Shown one piece after another: positions 24,425 through 35,623 of a stretch of DNA of 64,000 bases. The stretch comes from Nothophoma quercina (taxonomy: Eukaryota > Ascomycota > Dothideomycetes > Pleosporales > Didymellaceae). The notes beneath the pieces were generated by a model, which searched no databases, was not told the origin of the DNA, and worked only from the letters and a program-made list of their open reading frames with translations. A program made the position numbers and the translations under genes. Each line of letters starts with the position of its first letter. The stretch's first letter is position 1. The stretch covers positions 1-64,000 of the forward strand of contig JAKIXB010000026.1 in NCBI GenBank assembly GCA_021642125.1. The letters are read 5' to 3'.

Positions 24425-26435
24425 ATGAATACCGAGTGGCTTCAACGATTGTATACATTGTACGATTTACCATGCTAATATCCTGGCAAGACGACCTCAA
24501 ACAGAATATCCTGCATTGTCATACGTATGGAGCGATGCTACACAGACACAGTCTATTCAATTTAGTTACCGTCAACTCCCGATGAGTAAAACTGCTCGTA
24601 CAAGGCCATCTGCTCCCTCCCCAGGGGCGGATGCCTACAATCATTCCCAGTAAGGAAAAATCTGGAGAGAGCATTACGACATCTACGAGACCGCGCTTCA
24701 GAGCGCATACTTTGGGTCGATGCCATATACATTCACCAGTCTGATCGGGAAGAACTTCCATCACAGGTGCAGCGGATGGGCTTTGTGTATGAAAACGACG
24801 TGGAGGTACGCATCTGGCTAGGGTCTGTCAGTGACATATACATGTCAACGCCCAATATACAACAGGAACTTGAAAATGATCGATTAAGACGAGTTCTGAT
24901 ACATAGAAGATTCCTATCCCCAGAAGAAGGTACAGGAGCAGTTTTGAGTAGTAAAAGAATCATCGACATAGCACTGCTCGCAGCCATGGACTACGTTATG
25001 GATGAAGACCGCCTGCTCGGCCAGGAAACACACGACAATTGGTTTCCTGATGAACTGCAGGCTCTTGGGATACGAATCATAGCTATGCAACCCTGGTGGC
25101 GACGCGTTTGCGTCATTCAGGAAGCCACATTTTCAAAAGAGGATCCGGTTATGCAATGCGGCTATGTGCAAATTGGCTATCGCAGGTTCCTCGAATTGGC
25201 GAAACACTACATGTTTCAAGATGCGCCATCAATACTTTCCCGAACCCATATATCCCTCAACGTCCACTGGTTTGACCCATAAGGGATACGAACCGTCCAC
25301 AACATCTCTTGCGAGCCGTCTACTCAGGTACCTGAGCTGTATGAGTGGAAACCTTGAAGCGAGCAAATTTAGAAATAGGATAAACAGAGTGTATGGTTTT
25401 CTTCGTATGGGCGATTGTCATGATAATATCTTGTTTCTCATCACAAGAGATCAGTACGGACAGAGCAACGCTAGATTCTATCACCGGGTTGCTATTTGGA
25501 TACTTTTTGATCCTCAGCCTCAATCATACCCTCTACGGATCTTGGAAAGCGGGCCTAGTAGCATCGAAGGGGTACCGTCCTGGGTTCCAACATGGGAATC
25601 AAAAAAGTGGAGTGGAGAGGATGAAAATCACGGAGCGCCAGAAAGCAAGTATGATATCCTTGCCCAAGGTACTTCCATGGGGAAGTCATACCACCAATCG
25701 TCGCTTGGGATTTGTGATCGATGTATTGCAAAGTACGAAAAGAAGTTTGGGGCGCCGAAAAGTTCATTTGACATCGACGTGAGATGTACTGAATTGAAAA
25801 TACATAATGCGCTGGCGCTGGGACGGGTGATCATGACGGTGAGAGTTCTTCCAGTGCAAGAAAAGAAGGACACAGATGTGCTGCGCGAAGCAATTCTCGA
25901 GATCGAAGAGAGAATCCTAGCAGCTCTGAGATCTATGGATATACCTCAAGCGATTGCGAAAACCCATATACGAAGATTCCGCGATTATCTTCGTCTCAAC
26001 TTTTGGGATGCTGATACAGCGAAAGGTTTATGTTCATGTGAGCATAGCGGGACATTGGAAGAGTTCCTTCAATACCAAAGGAAATCGAGGAAGAGAAAAA
26101 GCCAACGACGCGGCCGCAGAGTCTCAGCTCATCAAGTAGTCCCCAACGTGCCGAGTTCCTCCTCGATTGCGAAGCTAAGCAGCTTCTTCGAACATCTTCG
26201 CGATCTTATTATTGGATCAAATATCGTGGGGCACATGTTTGAAGATTCGCTACCCTCTTGGCGGTGCGGTGACAAGCTGTATCTCATCCCCGAGTGCCGC
26301 TGGGTCCTAGGTCTTCGACGCAGTGGCAGTGGATACCGGTACATGTATAGGGTATTTGTTTCTGATATGGAATGGCAACAACGCAAGCAGCTGTTCGATA
26401 GCAAAGGTATCTATGAGAACATACTCCCTGTATAA
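24425..26435 (+). pseudogene. Heterokaryon-incompatibility (HET) domain protein, apparently frameshifted
   Basis: HET proteins mediate non-self recognition and cell death in filamentous fungi. The HET core is clear: EYPALSYVWSD (24500-24532), an intron 24586-24650 (GTAAAA...CCCAG), then KNLERALRHLRDR, ILWVDAIYIHQSD, VQRMGFVYENDVEVRIWLG, and PWWRRVCVIQEA. The C-terminal part has RINRVYGFLRMGD, VPSWVPTWES and the late GDKLYLIPECRWVLGLRR, usual for the family. At about 25280 the frame ends (HWFDP stop) and the protein continues one base later (KGYEPSTTSLASRLLRYL). I find no convincing intron, so one inserted base is likely. The N-terminus is uncertain: a short exon 24425-24450 spliced over 40 bp to 24491 keeps frame and gives an ATG, but this is a guess. 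Confidence 0.82.
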
Positions 26436-26866
26436 AGAAAATGTGTTGTTTTGTAGAGCAATTCTAGCGGTTGTTTGCTGCAGGGCGGTACTGAATCTTG
26501 TCCTGTTTCTACTATGATCGTTTCAACTCGATTCACGGTGCAATAACCCATCAAAGGTAGTTTCGCAATTCCGATGTTCCGATGCAAGCAAGCTACGAAG
26601 GATCCTGTACATTCGGCGACGGTGTGGCAAGGCACGGCTTCTTGAAGCTCCCGAAGACTCGTGCCGCTGATGTTGTAGACCATATTCATGTCGTCAGCAT
26701 TCAGTATCGCTGGTCGATCTGGGTTTCGCGCGATGACAGGGAGCGCGAACGAGGTGCTTTATTACGGAGGCAAATGCCATGGGTTCAATTTCAGAAGAAA
26801 CATAAAATATTTACAGTAATGTCCACGAAATCGCGTGCGAAATCTCAGTCGCAGACTGCCAAGCAC
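26436..26866. other. Intergenic region
   Basis: Convergent 3' ends of the HET gene and the acetylesterase gene. No feature was recognised. Confidence 0.5.
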
Positions 26867-27720
26867 TTACCATACCGTCGGGTTGTTGGCTTTTAGGTAC
26901 GTAGACAAAGGAGTAGTACCGTTCAGAGCCACTTTAATAGCCTGGGCAAAAGCTTGCGCCGACAAATCGGCTCCTCCAGGACTGGTATGTGTGTGGTCTG
27001 CGGGATACAAAGCGTTTGTTTGCTTCGACCCAAGCTTCTTGTACATGTTGGCAACTGCTTGGTAGTGATCGACGAAGCTTGCGCCGGCACCAACATCCTT
27101 CGCGGCTTGCGCAGCGTACGACACGAACCTTGGTGGAACCGCAGAGTACTTCCCACCTTCCCAAAGGTTGTTTGGTGTCTGGCTGCTAAAGACAACCTTC
27201 GCCCCCTTCGCGATAAATGTTTTCCCTGCAGCTTCGATGTAGTGACCATAAGTATACACAGTAGAGCCATCCAACCCGGATTTACACGTTTCACTGCCGG
27301 TTCCAGGGCAGTCACTGCGCTTGTTGTCCGAGGATGAGGTAGGCGATCCACCGTCGTTATGACCAAGCTCAATCACCACAATGTCCCCAGCTTTGAGAAG
27401 ATTGGCAATCTCAGTGAAGCGACCTTCGTTGGTGTAGCTACGTGCCGAGCGACCTGCCATCGCTTTGTTCACGACTGTTGCCGTCACGTATTTGGATAGG
27501 TACTGTCCCCAGCCTGGTTCTCTAGGGTTAACGATTTGGACGTGATCTAATCTGTCAAGGGTTCTTTACCATCTGTTAGTCCGTTGTTAGCACCCTTGGC
27601 CGCCATAGTGCTATCTCCAGCAGTATAAATAGTTGGGGCTGCGCGCGTGTCGAGGCCTCCTGGAAGACTCCATGCACAGAGCGAGAGGGAGGCGAAAGCG
27701 GTGATAGAGGTGAACTTCAT
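26867..27720 (-). CDS. Secreted GDSL hydrolase, rhamnogalacturonan acetylesterase-like (CE12)
   Basis: Exons 27720-27570 and 27513-26867 (56-bp intron GTAAAG...ACCAG) encode 265 residues. The start at 27720 is chosen because it begins a good signal peptide (MKFTSITAFASLSLCAW). The family removes acetyl groups from rhamnogalacturonan in pectin. Key residues: AGDSTM with the nucleophile Ser near 37, a GRSARS block, GHNDGG with the oxyanion Asn, DCPGTGSETC, SSQTPNN, and a C-terminal DHTH with Asp near 223 and His near 226, the spacing of the family's catalytic Asp-His pair. Length is normal and the frame is intact. A GTAAGT immediately overlaps the stop codon, so a further 3' exon cannot be excluded. 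It is probably a plant-cell-wall enzyme. Confidence 0.9.
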
Positions 27721-27810
27721 TGCGATGGCTCGAGGATGATACGAGAAGGACGCAAATATACAATAAAGCAAGACACGATATCAAAAAGAAGTCAATGAGA
27801 CCGGCTCTGT

Positions 27811-27849
27811 GAATGATGGAAGTGAACGATGGAAGTGAATGATGGAAGT
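27811..27849. repeat. 13-bp tandem repeat, three copies
   Basis: The unit GAATGATGGAAGT occurs three times, the middle copy with one C for T, about 90 bp upstream of the acetylesterase start and so in its promoter or 5' leader. Confidence 0.85.
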
Positions 27850-29677
27850 GAATAATGTAAAACAGCACGCTTGGTTGCTTTGATTCTATATACACTCAAC
27901 GGATAATTACGCAGTGATGTTTTGTGCTTCTGGGATGAGCGTTGCTCCGTGGTCCATTGTTTCAAGTTGATAGTCTTCAGCGCAAGCTAGTTCGTGATTG
28001 CCACTTCATAATATGCGGCAGCTAGCACTAAACAGAATGCTCGAATCACAAGATTTTGCATGACCATGAGATGTTTGTTCCCCGGGACCTATTCAATAAA
28101 GGTAGGTGGTGCCTTAGAGCTCGCCGTCTCCAGACTTTCATATCAACAGGGTGGTCATAGACCGGCAATTAATACCCATGCACGAAGACAGCCAGACTCA
28201 CCGTCCGTTCAGCGTATCCACATATCGTAAGCCACGACTCGGGAAAGTTCCACAAAGAAGACCATGACATTCTCAAAATCTGTAGGCATACCACGCAATC
28301 TCTGATCCATCGTGATTGAGGCGCATTCACTCGTACCACGAACCAAATTACTATGTTGGATGTCGAATGAGCCGTATGCGGGCCGGATCGACCTGTAATG
28401 GTAGACGACCAGCTACTAAAGCAGTCAACACTGTTCGATGTGTAGGTGCATTGGTCGTCTTAGGGACAGAAAGGAGAAGCAGGGCAAATGCTCGCTGAGG
28501 CCGCAAGGGCTCGTGCCGCAAAATGCAGAATTGCAGGCATTTTGTCGATGATCTTCAGGTGCCTGCGATGAGAAGTAGGCGGAACCTCTCACTGATGAAT
28601 AAATACCCTTCCGCGCAGCCTTTCGCACGGCGAGGCCGAGAAAAGGATAATCCTTAACGCTTTGTTGCGCTGTAAATCGTATTTCCCCAAGGCGATTGAA
28701 GGCCTTCAGCTGTGAATTTTCCATCGCCTGGCGTTGGAGTCGCATGTGGCTTGTATCCCGTCCTTTGGCTGCGGGTTCCTGTTTCAGACGCTGAACCGTG
28801 CTTTGTCGTCAGAGTCCATGAATGTGCTCATTTCACCCTTTGATCGTGCAAGTGGCAGGGAACCGGGGTCTCCGTCGGTGTGCTCCTTCATTCTGAAACC
28901 TGTTGTGTTAACTTCAACAACAAAAGCGGATTCTGTTCCTCGAAAGTCACGATAGGGACACAGATATTTCGATGGTCAGTGCGGCCACGACTCGCGCAGA
29001 CTCCTGACCGCACTAGTGGCTACGCAGGTATGGCGTCAATGATCTAGAATTGTATAGCCCGCAGCCACGGAAAGGAGATCCCACGCGCTTTTCGGAGAAA
29101 GGCGTTAGATTTGGGGGCAGTGTTACCTTGCACAATTTTGACATAGACTGTGTAAGAGGAAGACTCAGCTAGCTTATGGACGCTAAACACTCTTGTAGGA
29201 CATCCAAGCAGCTGTGACGCAGCTCGATTGATCTCAAGCTTATCGTTCTGCTCAACTAGTTCGAAACAACACTCAGAACGCTTACTTTCCTGCAATATGC
29301 TCGCGTGGCTGGTGAAGAAAGAAGACAGGCAGCAGCAAACAGCAGGCAGTTGTACCGGAGTCAGGCGTTGTGGTATGGAATAATCGATTGGCAACCATCG
29401 CAGACGTTGAAACTAATGAAAGAGTGTGTATTGTGATGCCAGCAAGATGATCGCTGCCTCAGTGCGGGGTATTCCCCACACTTTGGTCCTGCACCCCACA
29501 TTTTCGCTTTCACGACGCGCAACGGCATCGCACTCGGCTTTTCCAAAGTCCTCGAGTCGACAGCACGCCTGAGATGCCCACTCACATGAATGCACCCAGC
29601 ATGCTGTGGGGCGGCCTACATAACGTCACGGGTCGCACTTCTTGTTTAGACTGTTCACACGCACGATTATAGCAACC
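27850..29677. other. Long intergenic region
   Basis: About 1.8 kb between two secreted-protein genes that point away from each other. Only short, unconvincing open frames on either strand. It probably contains both promoters. Confidence 0.5.
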
Positions 29678-30273
29678 ATGCGAATCCTTCAAACCTTTGC
29701 CTCTGTGACGCTGCTCTTGAGTACAGGAACAAACGCTGCAAACGTTACAACTCCCACTGCGCCTGGACTGGAGTATCTGTACACCGCGTTTGTAGATTGC
29801 GAGCCAAGAATCTTCACAACCCAAACATCTAAGGGCTTGCGTACGGCCATTCCTATCATCGGTGGTAACTTCACGGGACCTCGAGTGAAGGGCAAAGTTC
29901 TTGATCTGGGGGCGGATTGGGGACTCAGCGATCCGCAGACCGGACTGTTCACAGCAGACACCCGATACAACCTTCAGACCGATGACGACGCAAACATATA
30001 CATTCAGACCTCGGGCACGAGTCAGCCAGATGGCAAACTGCATTTGCGGCTGATCTTCGAGACGGGCGACAAGAAGTACTATTGGTTGAACTACGTTACC
30101 GCGGTCGGACTTCTGCAACGTGTTGCAGAGTATGAGAATGGCACTTACACCCTACGAATCGATGCTTGGAATGTATGATGCCCTTAGGAATTGCTATTGG
30201 CGCATTAGCTAACTTGTCATAGCTCTCCAATGAGTGGACAAACACGACGTTCGTGAATGGGACGACAAATTAG
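29678..30273 (+). CDS. Secreted DUF3237-domain protein
   Basis: Exons 29678-30172 and 30223-30273 (50-bp intron GTATGA...CATAG with branch GCTAAC) encode 181 residues. The ATG at 29678 starts a signal peptide (MRILQTFASVTLLL...GTNA). The rest matches the DUF3237 family: EYLYTAFVDC, a central GGNFTGPRVKGKVLDLGADW, DPQTGLFTADTRYNLQTDD, IYIQTSGTSQPDGKLHLRL, and FETGDKKYYWLN. The last exon adds a short Asn/Thr-rich tail with possible N-glycosylation sites (NTT, NGT). The biochemical function of the family is not known to me. The frame is intact. Confidence 0.85.
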
Positions 30274-30899
30274 CTTCCATCACTGTGCATCTTTACCCCG
30301 ATTGCAAACTATATCGTTCGAACGAGCCTAAAGGTTCCAGAAAAGGCATTCGAAATTATCGCCTGATCTGCGAGAGCTAGCTTTGAGCTACTAAGATCGT
30401 GCTCGAGAAGTTCTGCGCGCGCTGAGGAGATCCGAGTGAGGGAAACCAACCATGATTAGTATAACTTGTATCTACGGTTTAGTATAACCTCACACAGCCG
30501 GCTGTAAGCTTGCTCTATATCTTCAGAAATGTCAACGCAAAGAATGCAATCACGGTCCATATCCGTTCTTACCATCTCTCATACGTTGAATCTCGCTAAT
30601 CGCCAACTTGAGAAAGCCTGTCACCGGCCACATTTGCCCTTGGGGAATGTTTGTAGCAGTGAATACAAGCTGTCTTTCTGCATCTGAACCGACAAGCGGC
30701 ACAAACACCGAAAAGCCTCTGAACAGTGGAGACCGTGGTCTATCCTCATAAACTTAATTGGAGCACTCCAAAGTACGCCGAATTATTGCTGGGTCTTGAA
30801 TGGTAAACAAACAGACCTGTCGGTATACTCCATTTGCCTTCAGCGACTTTCGATCCTATGTGGCAAGTGATTGAACGATCATTCTGTAAGATCTGCGGA
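30274..30899. other. Intergenic region
   Basis: No supported gene. It lies between the DUF3237 gene and the first of three gene relics. Confidence 0.45.
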
Positions 30900-31285
30900 G
30901 CCTAATGCTCGTCTGGCAGTCGGGATGCGTAGGAGCGCTGGAAGATAGAGGGTAAGACTTGCCCTGCAGGCTGGTCTTGGACAATGGTGGCGACTTCTCA
31001 GAATCCTAAGTGCCGTACGACGGCATCGTTGATGAGTTCTGTGGAATGACCAATGCCACCACAGAGGATTAAGGTTTTTGTGATCCCAGGCCGAGCTTGG
31101 ACGATGTCGAAGACTGTCTTCCAGCTGTGGAGTGCGGAAAAGACACACAACGTGATGCAGTTCACTGGCTGGATCGTCCGAAAGTCTGGAACACCTTTGC
31201 AGGATATGAAGCGTGCGATTGTGTTGACATCTTCAGCAACGCCCGTCTTCACAAAGTTAAGAAGTTGTGTGGTGTAGAATGTCAC
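30900..31285 (-). pseudogene. YdcF/DUF218-like protein relic
   Basis: The minus-strand frame from 31285 contains the family's N-terminal region (VNTIARFISCKGVP, VNCITLCVFSALHSWKTVFD) and the diagnostic CGGIGHSTELINDAVVRH. It is then stopped at 30998-31000 (TGA). The same frame continues past the stop with ATIVQD and an SIFQRSYASRLP stretch, which resemble the later VVQDPTM...TFRR part of YdcF-type proteins. The region normally between these blocks, with the DQSTNCG motif, is missing. I therefore read this as a pseudogene with a nonsense codon and an internal deletion. The family is a putative nucleotide-fold enzyme without a settled substrate. Confidence 0.6.
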
Positions 31286-31504
31286 AAGATCTCCTGTCTG
31301 AAAAAGAAAAGAAGCGCCTTCAAGACTTCATGAGCGCATAGGTAGTATCGGAGTGTGCTGAGAAGCGTCTTGAATAGAGCAGGTACCCATTGTATATTGT
31401 TGGTCCCGATTGATCTCGAGCTTCCACTGGGCCTGAATTGCATACCTCCTATCCTCCACACAAGATCAGACTGCATCACCACTATACGACACATCACAAG
31501 CGCC

Positions 31505-31855
31505 CGGATTCAAGCAAGCATCTGGCCGAGTCTCGACTGCGTGTCAGCATTGTCGACAACAAAAGTTGAAGGCACTACTCTCGCATGCGATAGACAAAGC
31601 TTGATACTGACCAAACAAGAATGTGACGTGCAGCGCCCATGCACACTTTGTGTACGCTCAGGCGTGACATGCGCTGCTCCTGCGAGAACCATGACTTGGA
31701 AGGTATACGAGGCTGGCCGCCAGCGAAGAAGGCTCGTCGCGGAGAGCGCTATAAGGGTAACTGCAAACTCTCCACAGCCACCTGAAGGCGTCTGCTATTT
31801 GAAGGGGATGTTTCCTGAACAGATTGCAGGATCACTTGGTCTTTATGGATCGTAG
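31505..31855 (+). pseudogene. Zn2Cys6 transcription-factor fragment
   Basis: Two halves of a fungal binuclear zinc cluster are visible. TACQHCRQQKLK is encoded at about 31541-31576. After a gap that looks like an intron (ending CCAAACAAG at about 31619), CDVQRPCTLCVRSGVTC follows to about 31672. Joined, the six-cysteine spacing C-x2-C-x6-C is right. However, the base after the first half is not a GT donor in the required phase (AAGGCACT), so splicing would fail or shift frame. After the zinc cluster only about 60 codons remain before a stop at 31855, against several hundred in normal family members. It is most likely a truncated relic; an alternative is a small gene with a non-canonical intron. 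Confidence 0.6.
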
Positions 31856-32282
31856 TTGGTATTAGCTAAACATAATGGCCGCGGTTGTATTTCGCTCCCT
31901 TCTTGCTGCACTTTTTTTCGCCAACCTCAAGGTCAATCTCGGTTTTGATGCCTCAGCTTAGAGCGCCCAGTTGTCCTCGGTAAGGGCTGATTATCTTTCC
32001 ACATCATCATCATGGGCGATAATTAGAGAGCTGTATTTGACTAGCACCTGCCTGCACCACTTTCAGAACATGCACGTGCATGTGTTCGAGCCCGCTCAGC
32101 ACTCTTGAGCATTAACTTGAGCATACATCCCAGAGACTGCGACATACGATCATCTGCTCGCATTCAACAGCATCCGGCAGTAGAGTCAACTCCAAACATC
32201 TCAAAGCCAAGATCAATAGTACGGAAAAGCGGGTGAAGGCTTACAGAAGTTAGAAGTGACAATTTTTCTTCTCCGGCAAAAA
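31856..32282. other. Unassigned sequence upstream of the PrpF-like relic
   Basis: It may contain eroded N-terminal coding sequence of the PrpF-like gene, but I could not align it with confidence. Confidence 0.3.
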
Positions 32283-33535
32283 TGAGGATCGCAGGCCTCA
32301 ACACCAATGGTGAACTAATGAATGCTCTCGCAAGCTCAATCATCTACAACACAATCGGTAAGCTACCCTTGACTTTCATTGCCAACCACCAAGGTGGTAT
32401 AAAGGGCACCTCAGCGTTGCCAGTTATTGCAACTTCCGTAACATAATAGCCTGGTTTCAGGTTGCTAGTAGCACTTGCAAATGCAGGTTCCGCGTGCATC
32501 AAGGTTCCAGGGTTCTACCGATCCTCAGGCATGATATAGGTAAACATGCAAGATTCGACGATACTCAGGTTTTGCCAGTCTTTTCAGCATTGTACAAGAA
32601 CGGACCCGCGCAAGTCCGCAGCGCTGCGCATGTGTAGATAGCTCTTGAAGAGAGAGCCAATATCAGCCAAGGTCGAGTCCGCTGTTGTGATTGACTACGC
32701 TACTCGCTTCGCACACATCCGCAACTGCCTCGTCGAACTTGAAAGGATAACAATACGATGCAAAATTTGTCTGTGACGGTTTCTGTATGTTTCCATCGAC
32801 ACATGTTCCCTGCGTTCGCGTGCCGACTCAATGCTAGAAGCAGCTCGCAGTCAATGATGCGAAAGCCAAGCTCGCATTTTCGGATTCAGCTTGAATCCAA
32901 ATTTCCAATTCTATATTGCTGTCGACTCAAATTCGTGCAGAGACTCGAAACTCGGCAAAATACTACCAACAGGACGCATTGTGAACGAGTTTGACGGAGC
33001 CTCCGCGACTTGTATCGGCGTCAAAAATCCTTGCAACTTTGTCAAGGCATCTGGCCTGAATGTCAAAGGTGACATCCTGGCAGACGCCATCGGTGCGGAT
33101 CCCACATTGCTGAAGCAGCTGGATTTAATTAGACGGCAAGTCGCAGTGGCAATGAGTATATCCAAGGCTGTGAACTCGTCGCCCGGATCGATCCTCAAGG
33201 TCGTGATAGTGTCAAAACCCTATTCTCACAAGCTTATCTCGGGACAAGAAGTAAACGAGGATGTTTGCAACGTTCTCGTGCACACAACCTCGGTTGGTCA
33301 GCTGCATCACGCGGTACTCATCACTGTTGTCATTGCGCTGGCAGCCGCATCGCGTCTCCCTGGCTCGACTGTCAGTCAATACATATGTAAGAATCTTGTG
33401 GACCCGGCTTGACTGACGATCGGTCACGACAGTGGCGAGCTCCTAGTCGGGACGAATTTTGATGACAATGGCGCGGTCGAAGATGCCACGGTGTTCCGAA
33501 CTGCCTGAAGGGTCATAGAAGGTACCATCTACTAG
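32283..33535 (+). pseudogene. PrpF/methylaconitate isomerase-like (DUF453) pseudogene
   Basis: The C-terminal half is well preserved in one frame: GKILPTGRIVNEFDGASATC, NPCNFVKASGL, DPTLLKQLDLIRRQ, KVVIVSKPY, GQLHHAVLIT and ALAAASRLPGSTVSQY. These are typical of PrpF, which isomerises unsaturated tricarboxylic acids such as aconitate derivatives. The frame is then stopped by TGA at 33410-33412 but continues with LTIGHDSGELLVG and ATVFRTA, a second TGA at 33506-33508, then RVIEG, exactly the expected C-terminus. Both stops sit where Arg is expected, so CGA became TGA. Upstream, 32283-32330 (MRIAGLNTNGELM) resembles the mid-protein VRIxNTNxGKL strand, but 32.34-32.88 kb is scrambled. It is dead, but recently enough to read. 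Confidence 0.72.
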
Positions 33536-33806
33536 ACCTAAGGTGCAGCTGTCCAGCACTCCTGAGAATGAATCGAATTATGCGTGCAGTCATACACCTA
33601 AGAGCTCAGGTTGCGGATTAGCGTTACAATCTTGTCTTGCTCTTGGCGGTATCCTCGTGTTAGGTAGCTGCGCTCTGGTGCAGGGTTTATGCATATGGTG
33701 AGTATGCTACGGGGTGACTGGTGGTGGGGGTTTGCGGCTTAGTGGTGCGAGAAAGTGCAGGATCGATGACGTACCTACAAACCACGCTAATTTTGAGGCC
33801 TACTAA

Positions 33807-34722
33807 ATGGACACCACCAATCAGCAGCTGGTGCACCTAATCTCAGCACATATATCAGACCCTGAATGTCTACCATGTCTTGATCTCTTTTCTTCACCGT
33901 GGGGCCTTTGGCCACCAGTCCATCCGCTCTTTACTTCCCTTGACTACTTCCGTTTGCTCTTTCTTCTTGTTACCGTTGCTGCAAGCCTGGTGCTTGCCCG
34001 TGGGACTTCACCTTCGGTTCCCAAGGCGACTCCTTCGTTGGTGACGTCTTGTATTAGTGGTTGAACAGGCGAGGAACCGAGACAGAAACGAACACGAACA
34101 TCATCTCTTTATCGATCCTCGACTGTTGGTACGACGACAGTCGGAACCGGATGCGCAAGTTCCACCAGCGACTCCTCTGGTTTCAGCGACATGCAACGAA
34201 GAAGAGCAACCCACCTCGCACGAAACAGAAGAACTACCCCCTCTTCCTGATTGTGTGAATCTATTCTCTCCCCAACCTGGCCATTCTTTTGAAACGCTTC
34301 CTGGTGAAGTACTAAACTCGTCAAACTCTACCCTACTCGGATTTGAAGAAATCAATCCAAGAGCAGAACATGTATGCAATACATGTGACAAAAGCTTCTC
34401 TCGTCGCTCAGATCTGAAGTGAGTTTCATCTCCTTGACCAAGCTGGAAGACCTATTGACTCACGGTCCACAGAAATCATGCAAAGTCACATCAGACCCAC
34501 TTTTGCGATGTTTGTCAAAAACCGCTCAAGAAGAGCAAAGACTTCGCGAAAGATCTGGAAAGACACAACAGATCTAAGTCGCACTTGAGGATGCTTGGAC
34601 GAGATACAGCAGAACACCAGTACAGGTGCCAGGTACCTTGGTGCGGAAGGACTATGCCGCGGAAGGACAATCTGAACCGGCATATCAGGTCTCAGCATCC
34701 GAACGAACCTGTACTAGAGTGA
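33807..34722 (+). CDS. C2H2 zinc-finger protein
   Basis: Proposed exons 33807-33999, 34058-34418 and 34473-34722, with introns of 58 and 54 bp, give 267 residues with all phases consistent. The second intron (GTGAGT...CCACAG) is certain because it joins HVCNTCDKSFSRRSDLK to NHAKSHQTHFCDVC. The fingers are C-x2-C...H-x3-H near residues 168-190, a CDVC-type second finger, and YRCQVPWCGR...DNLNRHIRSQH near the end. The middle exon has no Met, so an upstream exon is required. The one proposed begins MDTTNQQLVHL and includes a hydrophobic stretch, which is odd for a DNA-binding protein, so the N-terminus is uncertain. It is probably a nuclear regulator with unknown targets. Confidence 0.72.
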
Positions 34723-35160
34723 CTTCCTTAGATTCCGAATATTGAATGAATATCTGACGACCAATCTCTCTCATGCGTGACTACTAGTGACGTTGCCCTT
34801 CTGATGTATGAGACTTCGAGATGCAGTCCATTGAAGCTTTGAGCCTACGCAATATTGGCATCTTGAACTTCGACCATGTGAATTCTCAACGCAACCCCTT
34901 TCTCCGGAAGCTGACAAATGAAATGACGCGATTGCTTTGGGTGCGGTTGACCGGGCGCATGTGTTTCGGGTCCTCCAATAGCATGTCGATGTCTCGTCTG
35001 CGGTACAACGATGTTTCTGGTAGGCCTCAATCTTGCGGGGCTATCTGGGTTGTGGGCCAAGTAGCATAAAGGTCAAAGCCCGGCTGCCTAAGTTGCTGTT
35101 CTTCAACATCGTCTCGCGGATTGCCATTGCCTGAACAGCCTTGAACATCTCATTGCCACC
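34723..35160. other. Intergenic region
   Basis: No gene or repeat was recognised. Confidence 0.45.
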
Positions 35161-35623
35161 ATGTCTTCCATCTTTTGCTGCACGAATATCCAGCCTTACA
35201 AGAGTCAGATCCTGGCTCATGAGCCCAAGTTTCGCGAGTTCATATCCTGGGGAGCCTACCCCAAAGACAGTGCCGTTGGCGAACTCACCTCTACACCAAC
35301 CGACAATGTCTTCGTTATCCAGGTCGTTCGTCAAGTGAACTACGGCCCTCTCGAGTCGAAGCGCTACTTCTTGAGAACTGGACTCAATGAGTTCGTCGAA
35401 GTGGACGAGCAATGGCTTATCAACGCGAACTTCGAGAAACTAAACGCGTAAGTCCGCACTTTCGATCCGAAGCTGCACAGACTAACCAGATGGCAGGTAC
35501 AAGAACTACAAGTGTACTTCTCACAACAAGTTCTTCGAGCTTAATGTGTACCAGAAGAATCCAGTGAACAAGCATCACTGGCGCGCCAACATTGCTCGAC
35601 CAGCGTCAGAGATTGATCTGTGA
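35161..35623 (+). CDS. Small protein of unknown function
   Basis: Exons 35161-35447 and 35497-35623 with a 49-bp intron (GTAAGT...GGCAG, branch CTAAC) encode 137 residues. The ATG has a good context (CACCATGTCT). The protein starts MSSIFCCTNIQPYKSQ, is rich in aromatic and charged residues and has no signal peptide or membrane segment. I do not recognise a domain. The clean splice signals and a consistent frame across the intron support a real gene. A GTGAGT overlaps the stop codon, so the 3' end could be extended by another intron. Confidence 0.55.

Noticed and set aside
29044..29394. 116-residue minus-strand open frame
   Set aside because: No recognisable family or supporting splice sites; left as unassigned intergenic sequence.
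29582..30118. 178-residue minus-strand frame
   Set aside because: It is opposite the DUF3237 gene, which has a signal peptide, family motifs and a valid intron.
20910..30273. A secondary-metabolite cluster around the O-methyltransferase
   Set aside because: There is no polyketide synthase, peptide synthetase, terpene enzyme, P450 or transporter nearby; neighbours are a membrane protein, HET protein and secreted hydrolase.
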